From: Capronia americana
Lineage: Eukaryota > Ascomycota > Eurotiomycetes > Chaetothyriales > Herpotrichiellaceae
Length of the DNA stretch: 64,000 bases
Assembly (NCBI GenBank): GCA_016110215.1
Contig: JADWQD010000012.1
Span: forward strand, 682,001-746,000
Reading direction: 5' to 3'
Positions 22,024 through 33,540 of this stretch are shown piece by piece. The number at the start of each line of letters is the position of its first letter. The first letter of the stretch is position 1. The translations under genes and the position numbers were made by a program. The notes beneath the pieces are model-generated. The model made no database searches and was not told the DNA's origin. It saw nothing but the letters and a program-made list of their open reading frames with translations.

Positions 22024-24003
22024 TTACGAGCACGGTTCTGCGTGCGTCAAGGAGCGGTCGCTTCCCTCCTCATAAAACGGCATCGAATCTGCGATTTCAT
22101 CCACAAGAATACCGGGTTCCAAGGCCCCATCTATACCCTCGTATTCAGGACCCTCCTGCTGATCGGACATTGCGTGGTTGTCCACGGAGATCTCAGCTGA
22201 TATAAATTCTGGAAAGCATTGAAGAAGGTACTCGTCCATCTCTTGACCGAGGTACAATGACCTCTTCAATCTCCTTTTTAAATCTTCAAAACATCGGGCC
22301 AGTCCGCCAAGGCAGACAGCATCGTCACCTTCTAGGTTGGAGCTATCCGAAGCGAAGCACAGGTGATAGAACCAACCTGTCCAAGTGGGCCGTCCCTCCT
22401 GCAATGTTCCAGTAGACTCGTCGTTTGGGTCGGCTCTAGGCATCTTTACCATTCTGTGATCATGGAAGCCATGCATGAAGAGCAACCACAGTAATAGATC
22501 CGCCTCAACTTCAACATCTCCACATAAAGAGCGTTGCGTCAGTTTGACCACTTTTACTTTGAAGACTGCCGCTACACGCTCGAGCGGAATTTGTGGACAA
22601 GTGACATCGTCGAATAAAGCTCCTAGACACAGAGCAACTCCCAATGCCACTGTGACAAATAACAAGGAATTCGGGTCTTTGATGGCCGTAGGAAGAGATG
22701 ACTGGCATGATGCGAGGGTCGTGTCGATAAAGAAATTGAGGAGCTGGCCCATCAATGCCATGCTACGTCGGTGCAACCATAAGACCACGTCGTGTCGGAG
22801 ATAGCCTTCTCGCAATAAAGGTGTGGTCAGAAGTCCCTTGGTGATGACTAGTTCGTGGACATCGTCGAATATGTGGCATAGGAATGTATTTGGAATTCGT
22901 GGTGTTGTGCTTGAGTAAGCTTCCACACTCTTTCGGACTTCCGGCAGGAATCTATCGAATGCTTGCGAGTTACGTGCACCAGGGTCCCAATTTCCAATAT
23001 GGAATTCTGTATGTCGCAGTAGTGCAGCTGCTAGCCACACGTCACTAATCAGGAGCATATCCCGCTGACCTTTCGATGACTGCGCGGTTGGTGAGATCAT
23101 TTTTCTCGCGGCACCCTGATGGAGTTGGGCCGCATCATAATCCTCAGAAAAGAAATCCAAGGCTATGAGTAGTCGGACGACCATGAAGACTCTGCCCTGA
23201 TCGTAATCTGGCCGTGAAAGACGATGCCTTAGCACTGCCAATGTCCTTATTTTGTGATGAAGTCCTTTCTCGAAACAGACGGCTCGGTCCCGAGGATTGG
23301 TGAGAGACTTGACAAAGTATCCTGCAGCAAGCAGGGCATGCATCTCGCCTTCATCTGCAATCGCCAGAGGAAGACGTTCCTGATAGCTCTGAGCCAATTG
23401 ATCCCGGAGTGTCTCGTTCATTATGACAGGCCATGCCAAGAAGACATGGAAATGTTGTGCTAGGGCTAATAGCCGTTGAATTGTTGGCGTTATGGGAAGG
23501 ATAGAAGGTTCAGAGAGGCTCTTAGGCCGCAAGACAACCCCCGGGGCTCGGTAGAGCTCATCTTTGCTTCTTGCCGTCGATGGCTCGGAAACATGTTTGC
23601 TAGTCATGGAAGCTAGTATCGATCTGTCCGAATCCGTCGAGTCTCCCTGTCTTGTTAGATCTTGCACCACTTTAGGTGACGAGTATCCTCCATTTTTACA
23701 TCCCTGGTCGCTGGAAGCTGGACATGGTTTGTCGAGAGGCGCTTGACAAGAGGGCCTTCCGGAAATGCCCTTTCCTGTTGTTCGAATCTTTAGAGGCCTA
23801 TTAGTTCTGAATGGATACAGTGGTAGCTCCAACCGTTTGAGGCGTTGCGCCCTCCTCCATCTTCGATGTGTCTTAGATATGTGTGAGCCAATCGCAAAGG
23901 CGTCCGCAGAGGACCTTCCTAGATTCTTCGCATCCTTGTTGACAAACAAGAGAGGTGGAGTGCTAGAGTGTGTTGGTCGAGTATAGTCGAAGGTCGAATT
24001 CAT
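22024..24003 (-). CDS. Second transcription-factor-like protein, no zinc cluster
   Basis: One exon, 659 residues from ATG 24003. The N-terminal block LLFVNKDAKNLGRSS, FAIGSHISKTHRRWRRAQR is a variant of the basic start found in the same Pezizomycotina family as the neighbour. No CX2CX6C zinc cluster is present. The central and C-terminal parts are helical (HALLAAGYFVKSLTNPRDRA, DVWLAAALLRHTEFHIGNW, SLLFVTVALGVALCLGALF), in keeping with the fungal-specific transcription factor fold. It lies next to a similar gene in the same orientation, but the two are too different in length, exon count and sequence to be a recent duplication. Function unknown. Confidence 0.75.
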   Translation of the reverse strand: MNSTFDYTRPTHSSTPPLLFVNKDAKNLGRSSADAFAIGSHISKTHRRWRRAQRLKRLELPLYPFRTNRPLKIRTTGKGISGRPSCQAPLDKPCPASSDQGCKNGGYSSPKVVQDLTRQGDSTDSDRSILASMTSKHVSEPSTARSKDELYRAPGVVLRPKSLSEPSILPITPTIQRLLALAQHFHVFLAWPVIMNETLRDQLAQSYQERLPLAIADEGEMHALLAAGYFVKSLTNPRDRAVCFEKGLHHKIRTLAVLRHRLSRPDYDQGRVFMVVRLLIALDFFSEDYDAAQLHQGAARKMISPTAQSSKGQRDMLLISDVWLAAALLRHTEFHIGNWDPGARNSQAFDRFLPEVRKSVEAYSSTTPRIPNTFLCHIFDDVHELVITKGLLTTPLLREGYLRHDVVLWLHRRSMALMGQLLNFFIDTTLASCQSSLPTAIKDPNSLLFVTVALGVALCLGALFDDVTCPQIPLERVAAVFKVKVVKLTQRSLCGDVEVEADLLLWLLFMHGFHDHRMVKMPRADPNDESTGTLQEGRPTWTGWFYHLCFASDSSNLEGDDAVCLGGLARCFEDLKRRLKRSLYLGQEMDEYLLQCFPEFISAEISVDNHAMSDQQEGPEYEGIDGALEPGILVDEIADSMPFYEEGSDRSLTHAEPCS

Positions 24004-25188
24004 GACAAACGTTCGTTCCCTAATATCTAGGAATCACATATTGAATGGCGATGAGCCTGTAGGAATACTTATGCCAAATCTGAACAGTATATTCCCACAT
24101 GCTTAAAGGTTATCTACATCGTGCTCACGGTAGAACGGTAGGCAGACATCATAGAAGCCAGAGCTTCCACGTCAACTGAGCTTGGTGAGGAACTCCTGAG
24201 AGGACCTGTCACATAGATCTCAGGCGAACGAGGAAGCTACTTTTGCAACGCTAGCCGTCTCGTGTCTGCTTGTATGACAAAAAGATAGATCTGGATTACC
24301 ATGGAGTTGATAGAACGCCTCCTTGTACGTCGCAGGACGAGAGATTTGTCCAGGCTGACGGATGTCCGGAGACAAGCGACGCATACCTCGTACAATGAGA
24401 ACGTTCTTTCGCAGATCAGGATGAACAGGGTTTGGCAGATCACAATCGAGGGAAGTTGAATACTCGTACAAGGTGGCCAATTTGTATGGGATTTGATTCC
24501 CGGATCAAATAGGATGATGGCAAAATGAAAACCCAGTGTGTGACTTCGACGATGAGTCTGGGAATCAAAATGAGACATTTTCTCAAGAGTCGTTCGGGTC
24601 ACGTGGCACGCGTACCAGCGAGGTTTTGCCGTGCCTGACGCGCTGATTAGGGGTCACGGTCTTCTTTGCTGCCCACCTTCAAGTCTCTGGCTCACGAATA
24701 TTGCTGGTACTGTAGCAAAAATCAAGGCCTGGAGCACCAGTCTCGCTAGTTGCCATCTTCTTCATTGAGCTCATGAACAGGACTGTTCACGACTGTGAAG
24801 CTTCACTGTCACTGACTCGCATCGTGGGCCCAATGGCGCTTATGCCTGGACCCACATGAGTCAGAGTCCGCGCTAGTCGTGCTAGCGACAAGGCAATATT
24901 CTTTCATCTCGCGCAGGGAACAATTGTGTCGCGCATTCAACGGCAGCGAACAGACTCTGGCCTTGCTTGTCAACAACAAGCTCCTAAATTGCGCTTCATC
25001 CTTCTGCTGACATATGATATCGTGAACCGTGTCCTCTGCGTCCAGCAAGAGACACCCACAGCCACTGGCGCTCTGTGAAGGAGGATGAATTGAGACCGCG
25101 GCGACTCGAAGGCAGCCGAACTGCCCTCCTCCCTAACGTCTGCAATCGTTCATCTGGGATAACAGGTCAACGATAACCGGCCGCCGCC
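24004..25188. other. Divergent intergenic region before RPB7
   Basis: 1.2 kb between a minus-strand regulator-like gene and plus-strand RPB7, so two promoters are expected. Small minus-strand frames (24220-24602, 24809-25048) have no motif or splice partner. No TATA box was identified near RPB7, and its ATG has the favourable context CCGCCGCC. Confidence 0.5.
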
Positions 25189-25860
25189 ATGTTTTTCCTG
25201 CGATACCTCGAGCGCGAGATGAAAATCCACCCTTCGTTCTTCGCGTCCAATATCACCGGAATTCTCAAGAATCAACTGTATGCCGAGTTGGAGGGAAGCT
25301 GTAATGGAGAATACTACATTGTCTGCATCATGGACATCTACAACATCTCTCCTGGGAAGGTAGTACCGGGCCTGGGGGAAGCGATCTACACCATCCTCTA
25401 CCGTGCAATCTTGTGGAAGCCGTTCAAAGGGGAGACGGTAGGGCTCGCGACGCAGAATGATCAAAGGTCACCTGTTGACACCAGCTGTGTTTAGATCGAC
25501 TGCGCGGTTAATTCCATCAAGCCACAAGGAGTCTTCTGTGAAGCTGGACCACTGACTGTGTTTGTCTCCAAGCTGGTAGGTCGTGACGGCGATACTCTGA
25601 AGATCCAGCTTGTATTGACCTGGTGCAAAGCATATTCCACCTGATATGCGATACAACCCCGATGCCACTCCTCCACAATATTCCAACAACTCCGGCGATG
25701 TGATCGAGAAGGGCTCCGCTGTTAGGGTCCGGCTGATTGGTTTGCGAAGCGACGTCAACCACATCTACGCGATCGGAAAGATGTCATCACAGTGGTTTGG
25801 GTAGGCAAAAGCTGTCCATTTGTAGCAAGGATACACTGACACGAGTTTAGCCCTGCCTGA
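25189..25860 (+). CDS. RPB7: RNA polymerase II subunit Rpb7
   Basis: Four exons: 25189-25437, 25495-25575, 25631-25800 and 25851-25860, giving 169 residues (usual length about 170). Introns are 57, 55 and 50 nt; the second ends in AAG. MFFLRYLERE..IHPSFF is the hallmark start; AILWKPFKGE joined to IDCAVNSIKPQGVF, and GPLTVFVSKL joined to HIPPDM, match the OB-fold core. The last ten bases form a mini-exon that restores the family ending (FGPA, compare LGP in relatives); reading through its donor would stop after WFG. Rpb7 pairs with Rpb4 in the polymerase II stalk and contacts nascent RNA. Intron 1 replaces a stretch that otherwise reads into an early stop, which supports the model. Confidence 0.95.
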
Positions 25861-26590
25861 TATGGCCAGCTTTCCAGGACGTCCCTTGTCCCCATTGGCA
25901 AAATCAGATCTCGTCACAGGATGGTGACGAACGATTCGACCACTCCTGCAGCGTACTGTGAATTCTGCCGGATCCCGGACGTGTGCTCCCTGTCGAGGGG
26001 AAGAGGCTTTGGACATGAGACAGGAATCTGCCTATTCTCGAATGCTTCTCGAAAAGAAGACGTCACCAATTGGAAATGACGTGGCCCTGAACGCCCAGAC
26101 GAACTGTACATGTAGAGGGTACCGATCTTGGTGATCTCAAACATGGCACCCTCGTAAGGAAAGGTGAAACGGCACTAATGCGGGGATGTGGTCGGGGCTG
26201 AAGGTTGGGTGTTTTGGACGCGATGGGCGACGGGCGGGGCAACGCGTCTTCCTATTGAAGAACCTCGCGCATCCTGCGCCGAGGAGGAAAATGCACCCTT
26301 CAGGGACACCATAAACATTACTGCTTCAATTAAATCATCCTGTTCACTGCTTGCTTATTCGTGGACTGAATCTGCTACCGATTCCTGAAGCGCAGGCCGC
26401 CCGCTCATCCCTTTCTAGCATTCGTTCGACTCTTGTTTACTTTCCCGTCTCTTTCCACTATTTTTCTGCAACGCCCGTCAACACCGCTTTGGCGACAACT
26501 GCCGGTGTACCTGCTCAAGACTTCTTTTGCTTCTACTACAGTCTCAGCTCTGCTGTACTCGAAGGCCATACACCTGGTGCCGTTTTCGAG
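25861..26590. other. Intergenic, RPB7 3' end to NTF2-like gene
   Basis: 730 bp holding the RPB7 3' UTR and the promoter/leader of the next gene. The section 26380-26560 is C/T-rich. The upstream part of the downstream frame starts at TTG and is probably leader sequence. No further gene is seen. Confidence 0.45.
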
Positions 26591-28319
26591 ATGACACTCA
26601 AAGAAGTCTACCAGCGGTTTCTGGACCTGCCCAATCCTCTCAGCCTGTCTGAGAACGCCTCACTTCACTACGTTACCACGCTCAGCACCTTCTCTTCGTC
26701 TGCAGACATTGTCCGACACCTCGAGTTACAAAACAGAAAGGTTGTCAGAACCAAAAATGCAAGAGTACTATCGGCTGTGGAGGGATCGAACGGGCTTGCG
26801 CTCGAAGTAGAGACAGTGCTGGAGTTTATCGCAAGCGGAGGGACCTACCTGCCAGGTCTGGAGAACTTCATTGTTGACAAGGTTGCGGTGATTCCCACGG
26901 TAGGGACGCTCGAAGCTCCAACTAAGGCTTGAGACTGACCGCAAGAACATCCAGACCCACATTGTCCACTTCGACAGAGAACGGAAAATCTCCCAGATTC
27001 GCATTTCTTGGGACCAGGGATCTCTGCTGAAACAAACCGAAGTAATTGGTTCAAGAGGGAGGAACTGGCCTGTTTTTGATGGCAAGGACCAGATCCGACT
27101 CATCAACACCAGCTCGACTGCCGCGCCCGAGTTGCCAACCAGTCCCCGAGGTCGGTCCGAAAACCAAAGTATTGCCTCGTCTCGCAATGTTTCACCCAGC
27201 AAGAGACACATCAAAGACCCTCACGCGAGCCTCGATCTCTTCTCTCCAAAGCCTACAGACGAGAACGAACGTGTTCTGAGCCCAAATGCTGTTGCCCCAC
27301 GGGCTTCAGCAAGGCCTCCACCGCGGGAAATGAGTGAGCTGTTCGCAGCAGGACATGAAGATCACGCGCCAGGCTCGCCGAAGAAGGCTCCCGCAGAACC
27401 TGTCATTGCACCCAAGGCTGGCAGTAGTCAGAAGTTCGCCGCTCCGCGCCTCTTTTCCGCTGACCGTGGTGAGCCTGCTGCTGTCGGATACAAGTCCAAC
27501 CCGGCCAAATACAACCACTTTGACCTCGGAGACCCAGCAGACGATGACGCTTTCCAACACCAGGAACCTGAACCCAAGCCGAGGGCAACAATCCCGATGC
27601 GAGCGAAGACCAACAAGAACAATAGCCAATGGGACTTTGCCGACTTCTCAACGCCACAGAAGGTCGGACAGAAGGTGCGAGATCAGGATGTCGTCCATTT
27701 CAGCCTCGACACCGCGAAGAACGAACACGAAACTCCAGGGGAAAGAATTGAGCGCAAGCCACGTCCCGACAATGAGAGTCACTTCGAACTGCAGGATGAC
27801 GGAACTCCAGTCGCACGTCATGTCGTGCCAAAGCCTCGGAAAGACGCGGAAACCCATTTTCAACTGAAAGACACTGCAACGCCGGCCCCAGACCGTACAG
27901 TCGGCCGCCCAGCGAGCTCAAGCGGGCGCATGGGGTTGTATTCGAATAATGTGTTCGACGAGGATGAGAATGACCAACCGCAAGGAAAAGCGCCGCTCTC
28001 GACCATCACGACCAATGTCCACCGGAGACACGATTTTGATAGCCATTGGTCGATGGGGGATGAACCTCCGGCGGACGGCAAGACGAACAATGAGAACAAG
28101 CCCATCAGCAACCATCGCAAAAACCCGTCGCAGATGGAGACACACTGGAACACCTACGATGAGTCGCCCGACCAGGACAAGAAAGCCCCTACGCAGACTG
28201 GGTTAAGGAAAGGGATGGAGAGCCATTGGAGCATGGGCGGAGGAACAGAGGCACAAATCAGTGGGAAGAATGTGAATGGCAGCAAGAGCACAGCGCAGAA
28301 AAGCTTTTGGGATTTCTAG
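26591..28319 (+). CDS. NTF2-like domain protein with repeated H-[FW] motifs
   Basis: Two exons, 26591-26899 and 26946-28319 (46-nt intron, AAG acceptor, phase 0), giving 560 residues from the first ATG. Residues 1-160 or so read as an NTF2/SnoaL-type cone fold: MTLKEVYQRFLDLPN, then THIVHFDRERKISQIRISWDQGSLLKQ, which spans the typical terminal strands and is split by the intron. The remaining 400 residues are disordered and Pro/Lys/Asp-rich and contain about eight copies of a short motif, approximately [DE][ST]H[FW]x[LM]xD, at about residues 291, 380, 405, 468, 501 and 528 plus weaker ones, ending in FWDF. The repeats suggest a multivalent binding partner. The NTF2-like fold alone does not define a function; nuclear transport is only one possibility. 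Confidence 0.85.
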
Positions 28320-29449
28320 GCACACTGCGCTGAGATGGACTCAGCCACTGCACGCGCAAATCGAAGTCTTGGACGACGTGGTGCTGATAATGGACAATGC
28401 TAGGATGCGATTGTCGAACAAGGGACACAATTTGCACGTCCACGATATTGTTTAGTGTTACGATGAGGCAGTCGGCCCTGGGTGAACATGGCCATTGAGT
28501 AGCCTAGATAGGAGCACTTTGTACACCGTGTCGCTGCCCTAAGTCACCCACTTCTGGTGCTTCGATGATGCAGCTTGACATCATATTCGATGCTTTACGT
28601 TGATCCCGAGGACACTGCATACTAAGCAGTCCAGGAACGCGGGCGTGATAGCGAGTGAGCGAAGGCTATACGGACTTAAGGCGTCCAAGGAAGTCCCTCT
28701 GGCATGCTCGTCTCACTGGCGAAATCGACATCTCTCCATTTCAATGCCGCCCCCGCACATGCCCAGTGAGTCATCGACGGCTCCGTTGGCGTATCAGATT
28801 ATGGGTACGCGTCCTTGGTAGTATGATCGCGCTGATAAACAGCGCATTGGAGGGTGCCCAGTGCGCACAGTTTATCCCCCTTCGAGGTCGCCTTCTTGAT
28901 TGGACTTGCACTTGGCGTTCCGTCCGTCGAGTCGCTTACCACGGCTCAAGGTTCTCTTCCTAACCTATTTTCATCCTTCTATCACTTGTTCGCAGCGCCA
29001 ATCTCTCTTTCAATTGAACTTTTTCCCTCCCTCGCCCCCTCTCTCAATCCCACCACTGCTGACACTGCGCCTCCTGTCGACAGTCGCAATTCCGAAGCTG
29101 GAGCAATCTCGCGCCGAGGGACTCTTTCCTGTGGCCTTGCACGTGCAACTCGCTCATTCGCAGATAATCTCTGTTATATCCGAGCATCCACTTTCCCCAG
29201 GCACCTACTTCCCAACGTCCGCGATTGCGCTTCTTCTTTCCATTGACAAGCATCGCGCAGTTGCAAGCTTGGAGTGAGAAGCCTTCCCTGGCGCTCAGCA
29301 CCCTCGAATAGGCATTGCGACGGATAACTTCCACCGGCAAGAATCCTCTCACACTCCGTGTGCCGCCTCGAGGGAAATTGGCGGGGTTGAAGAGCGCAAT
29401 ATTTTCATCGAGAGATAGCAAGGGCGGTTACAGCGAGAATAGTCGCAAA
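28320..29449. other. Intergenic and long leader of a Zn2Cys6 gene
   Basis: 1.13 kb. The right half (28960-29290) is strongly C/T-rich and probably the transcribed leader of the regulator that begins at 29450. The regulator's frame remains open for 45 codons upstream of its ATG without an ATG, so the start is unlikely to be further upstream unless there is a leader intron. No other gene is seen. Confidence 0.45.
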
Positions 29450-32316
29450 ATGACGCCTACACCTCCCTCAGCCGGCACATCGCATTCCGGTGCCTCTCCC
29501 GACCAATTCCGAGTCGTGCGCAAACGCAATCGCATTCCCTTATCGTGCGCGCCCTGTCGACACCGCAAATTGAAATGTAACAGGCAATCACCGTGTGATA
29601 ACTGCACGAAAAGAGGCGACACTGCCTCGTGCACATATGCTGCTCCAGCGGCGAGGAAGAAGGGCAGCCACAGTCAAAGCTCTGCGAATGCCACTCCGGA
29701 TGATATGCAAAATCGGATAGACCGGCTGGAGGGCTTGGTTTTGTCACTTATGACCAATGGATCCCAAGCCGTGGGTCCTGCTGCTGCCCAGCAGGCTCTC
29801 TCAGCCGGAGCCAGCTCAGTAGGCAGTGGCTCTTTAGGACCAAACCTCGATAACGAGCTGGATGATAGCGGGATGATGGACGATGATGCCGACGGCCAAG
29901 AGCCCGAGAGCGAGACGGATGGCGTGACTAAGAGCTTCGGAATTCTAAAGGTGGACGCTGAACGGCAGAAGACATTCTATGTTGGCGAAGCCCACTGGGC
30001 GGTTTTGCTTAACGAGATCGGAGAGGTCAAGAACTATTTCGTTGCGCACAAGAAAGAGTATGAGGCACAGATGGAGAAAGTCGAGCAGGCAAGAAAAACC
30101 ATGGGCTCGGATGTGGGCTCAGGTCCGGCATTGCTATTTGGCTCTACCGTCCCACCCAGTCGAGCCGAGATTCTTGCGCAAATACCATCCCGGTATATGG
30201 CTGACATCCTGATCGGACGGTATTTCAACACCTTCGACCCCGCTACCCACATCCTGCACGGTCCCACGTTTCAGCGGCATTACAACCAGCATTGGGTAGA
30301 TCCCTCGAAAAGCTCGATTGTGTGGATCGCCATGTTATTTGCCATGATGCGTCTGGCCATGTTATCGTACGGACGGGAAGGGGACGAACCACCTGAGTTT
30401 CGAGGCAAGTGTCAGGACCTGGCCAGCAACTTCCGCACGCAAATGGCGCATTGCCTGATTACGGCCGACTATACCAAACCCCACAACTACATCATTGAGA
30501 CTCTTATTTTCCATTTGCATGCGGAGTACACCTCCAATCGAGATGCTGAAGCCAGTGTCTGGGTGTTGGTTGGCATGATCGCCCGCCTCGCCATGCGGAT
30601 GGGCTATCATCGAGATGCAAAACTCTTTCCCAACCTCAGTCCGTTCCAAGGAGAAATGAGACGGCGCGTGTGGACATTTGTACGAAGCGCGGATCTGCTC
30701 TTCTCGTTCCAGGTGGCACTGCCGTCGATGATTCGCATCGGAGATTCCGACACAGAGCTGCCTCGCAATATCTACGACGATGAGTTTGATGAGGACTCCA
30801 CGACTCTCCCAGCACCGCGTCCGTCTTCTGAGGCAACGCCAATCTCATATATGATAGCGAAGGGCCGACTTTCCTTTGGCTTTGGGCGGGTTTTGGAAGA
30901 GATCAACGGTGTCCAGCGAAAGGGATATGACGAGATCCTGAAGATCGATCGTGGGTTGAGAGATATCTACGAGAGTATTCCTGACCATCTGAAGCTCAAA
31001 CCTATGGCGGAACAGACTCTCGCGCCAATTTCACTGATCATGGCTCGGTTTAGCTTGGCAACCGTCTATCACAAGTCCCAATGTGTCCTGCACCGGCGGT
31101 ACATGAGGCTGGCCAGAAACGGCAACCGCTACATGCACTCTAGGAGACAGTGTCTGGACTCGGCCATGTCACTATTGAACTTCCAGGCCATCCAGCATCA
31201 GCAGAGTCGCGAGCGAGGCCGGCTGAGAAGTTTGCGCAATCACGTCAACTCCTTGACTGCGCATGATTATCTTCTGGCTGCTACCATTGTGTGCATGGAT
31301 CTGTACAACACCCGCGAACGATTGAGCAACGACAATGATGTCAGCACCCCGAATACGTCCGTTAGTGGCGGCAGTATCAGCCAAGGGAGCAATATGTCGA
31401 CCGATGGCGCCTATGTGGCTGGGTTGAATTACACTCGAGAAGATCTTGTTCGAGCGCTCGAAGAGAGCCGTGATGTATGGATGGGGAATCGTGACCTGAG
31501 CATGGAAGCATACAAGGCCAGTGAGCTTCTGAACGTGCTCCTGTATCATATCAAACTGCCATATTCCCCCAGCCAACCTCAGAATGCGCCACTTCCGGCA
31601 GGAAACCAGCAGTCCCAGGGCTCGAACAATGACGAGCAGAATGCGGCTATGACTTTGGGTATGCTTCAGGCTGGAGGGCTTGGGAGTACCCTACCAGCTG
31701 GAAGTGGGTCGAATGCAGCTTCACCAGGCGGCCCTTGGGATAAAGGTGGTCTGTACGGGAACTTCGGTGTCAACAACGAGCAATTCAACCCTGGCCTTTT
31801 TGGAGCAGCGAACCCAGCCAGTCCATTCGGAAGTGGACTATTCAGCGGACCGATGGGCATGGGCAACCTGGATCAGGGTATGAATCTCGATTGGGTAAGT
31901 CATGACCATGGCAATGCTACTCGAGTTGGCTGACATTTTTACAGGAAGCTTGGGATCAATACATGCAGCCATCAAATCTTTCGCTCGATCCAGCCGCGAG
32001 TCTGTGGCCGAACAATTCGCCTAACAACAATCTCTTCGCGCAAACATCATCGCCTGACACCACAGGAGACTCATCCTTCGGGTTGCCCAGCACTGGCTCG
32101 GGTTTCTATCCACAAAATATTGCAAGTGTGATGAGCGCGTCGACATCAGACGTGAAGTCTGAAGGCTCTCAGCAGATGCCAAACTTGAGCGCGAATTCAA
32201 CCACCAACGTTAGCAACGAGAGTAGTGCTGGGGAGGTGTTTATGGGCGTGCAGAGTCCTCAGCCGGGCGGTGTTCCGAGCTGGAAATGGACGATCATGGG
32301 TGAGCAGAAGAAATGA
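29450..32316 (+). CDS. Zn2Cys6 transcription factor with Fungal_trans domain
   Basis: Two exons, 29450-31894 and 31945-32316 (50-nt intron GTAAGT..CAG, phase 0), giving 938 residues. The binuclear zinc cluster is near residues 31-59: C-x2-C-x6-C-x5-C-x2-C-x8-C, within CAPCRHRKLKC and CDNCTKRGDTASC. A short coiled coil (MQNRIDRLEGLVLSLM) follows, likely for dimerisation. The central Fungal_trans (PF04082) region includes LIGRYFNTFDPATHILHGPTF and MIARLAMRMGYHRD. The C-terminus is Gly/Asn/Ser-rich and probably an activation region; part of it is encoded by exon 2. The protein is a nuclear DNA-binding regulator with unknown targets. Cluster spacing fits Gal4-type binding to CGG half-sites. Confidence 0.92.
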
Positions 32317-33540
32317 TGGTCTGGCACGGGAGACGTGAGAACGAGTATTGATACCCGCTGAATTGTAACGATAGCTCTGATTGAACTTGGGACGAGGCCG
32401 TAGGAAAAGGTGGTCAAATGAAATGGCAAAAGCGATCGGATAGCTTGTGTTCGCTATGTAAGACGAGGTATGGATGACGCGACGCGACGTTTGCATGAAG
32501 ATATCAAGGACAAGACACTGAAATGAAATGCTCTCTGAGCCTCTCTCCGCTTCCATTCTCATCCTCGTCTAGGGTGTTTCTCTTCCATGCTGTCGGGGCA
32601 ATTGGCTCGCCATGTGCACCAGCCGAGAACAAGCCGGTTGATGTACGTCAAAGTCGTCCGAGCTGGGCGGTGATGAGGCCAAGCCGCCAATCATGCACTG
32701 CTACGTCAGTCGCAGTCGCAGCTGGTGATGGTGATGGCGTTTTGTTGAACATCAATCCGCTCTTCGGTACCTCGTACTCTTGAAGAAAGTGCCGGGTCGA
32801 AGTGGTGTCTTGTTGTCCGGGTGGTAAAGTTCGTCAATAGTCATAGTTCGTGGATTTGAGTATGACGTGGGAAAAGAGGATGTGAAAGGAGTGAGTGAAC
32901 GGAAATTGAAACAGCCCTTTTCAGCTTTCTAACCCGACGTGTCGCGCCGAGCCTAAATTTACCCAATAATTTAGGAATGGGGATTTGAAACGCATTTCAG
33001 CCCTTTCTCACTTCTCCACAATCCCTCAGTCCCTCGATCCTCAGCTGGCCAGCGGCAATCCTGAGGGCAACACAACCCAGGACAAGACTTTTCCCAAGCC
33101 AACGGACTTCGAGGGCCAAGCATCCTTTCCAAGTCTATGCTTGAATTGCTTGGATTGGGCCAAGCGTGAGCTGTCCGTCCCTTCCAACTTGGCGCGTCCT
33201 TCTTGAGTCTCCCTAAAACAGTTCTTGTCGTTGCTTAGCACCCCATGTCATCTTCGCTCTCGACCTCATTTACATCTCTGACTGTTCGTCCCTCTGTGAG
33301 CCTGTTCACCGCGAGTCTTCCTTTCTGTTTGCTCCTCTATCATGCGCATCTCACTTTCTGTTCACTCGGTATGCATCTGTGACACGCAACTCACCGTGTA
33401 GTCACATCAACTCTTCGACCTACCTCACATTACATCCTGTCTTCGACACCATTATTGGCTCCTCACATTGAAATACGTCGTCGGAGACGAATCGAATCTC
33501 ACTTAATCCAGCATATTGCAAGGTCGTACAATCCTCAATT
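32317..33540. other. Intergenic, leader of the Ca2+/H+ exchanger gene
   Basis: 1.2 kb. Holds the 3' UTR of the zinc-cluster gene and the promoter of the exchanger. The stretch 33180-33520 is C/T-rich with several upstream ATGs, probably transcribed leader. Small frames show no motif. Confidence 0.45.
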
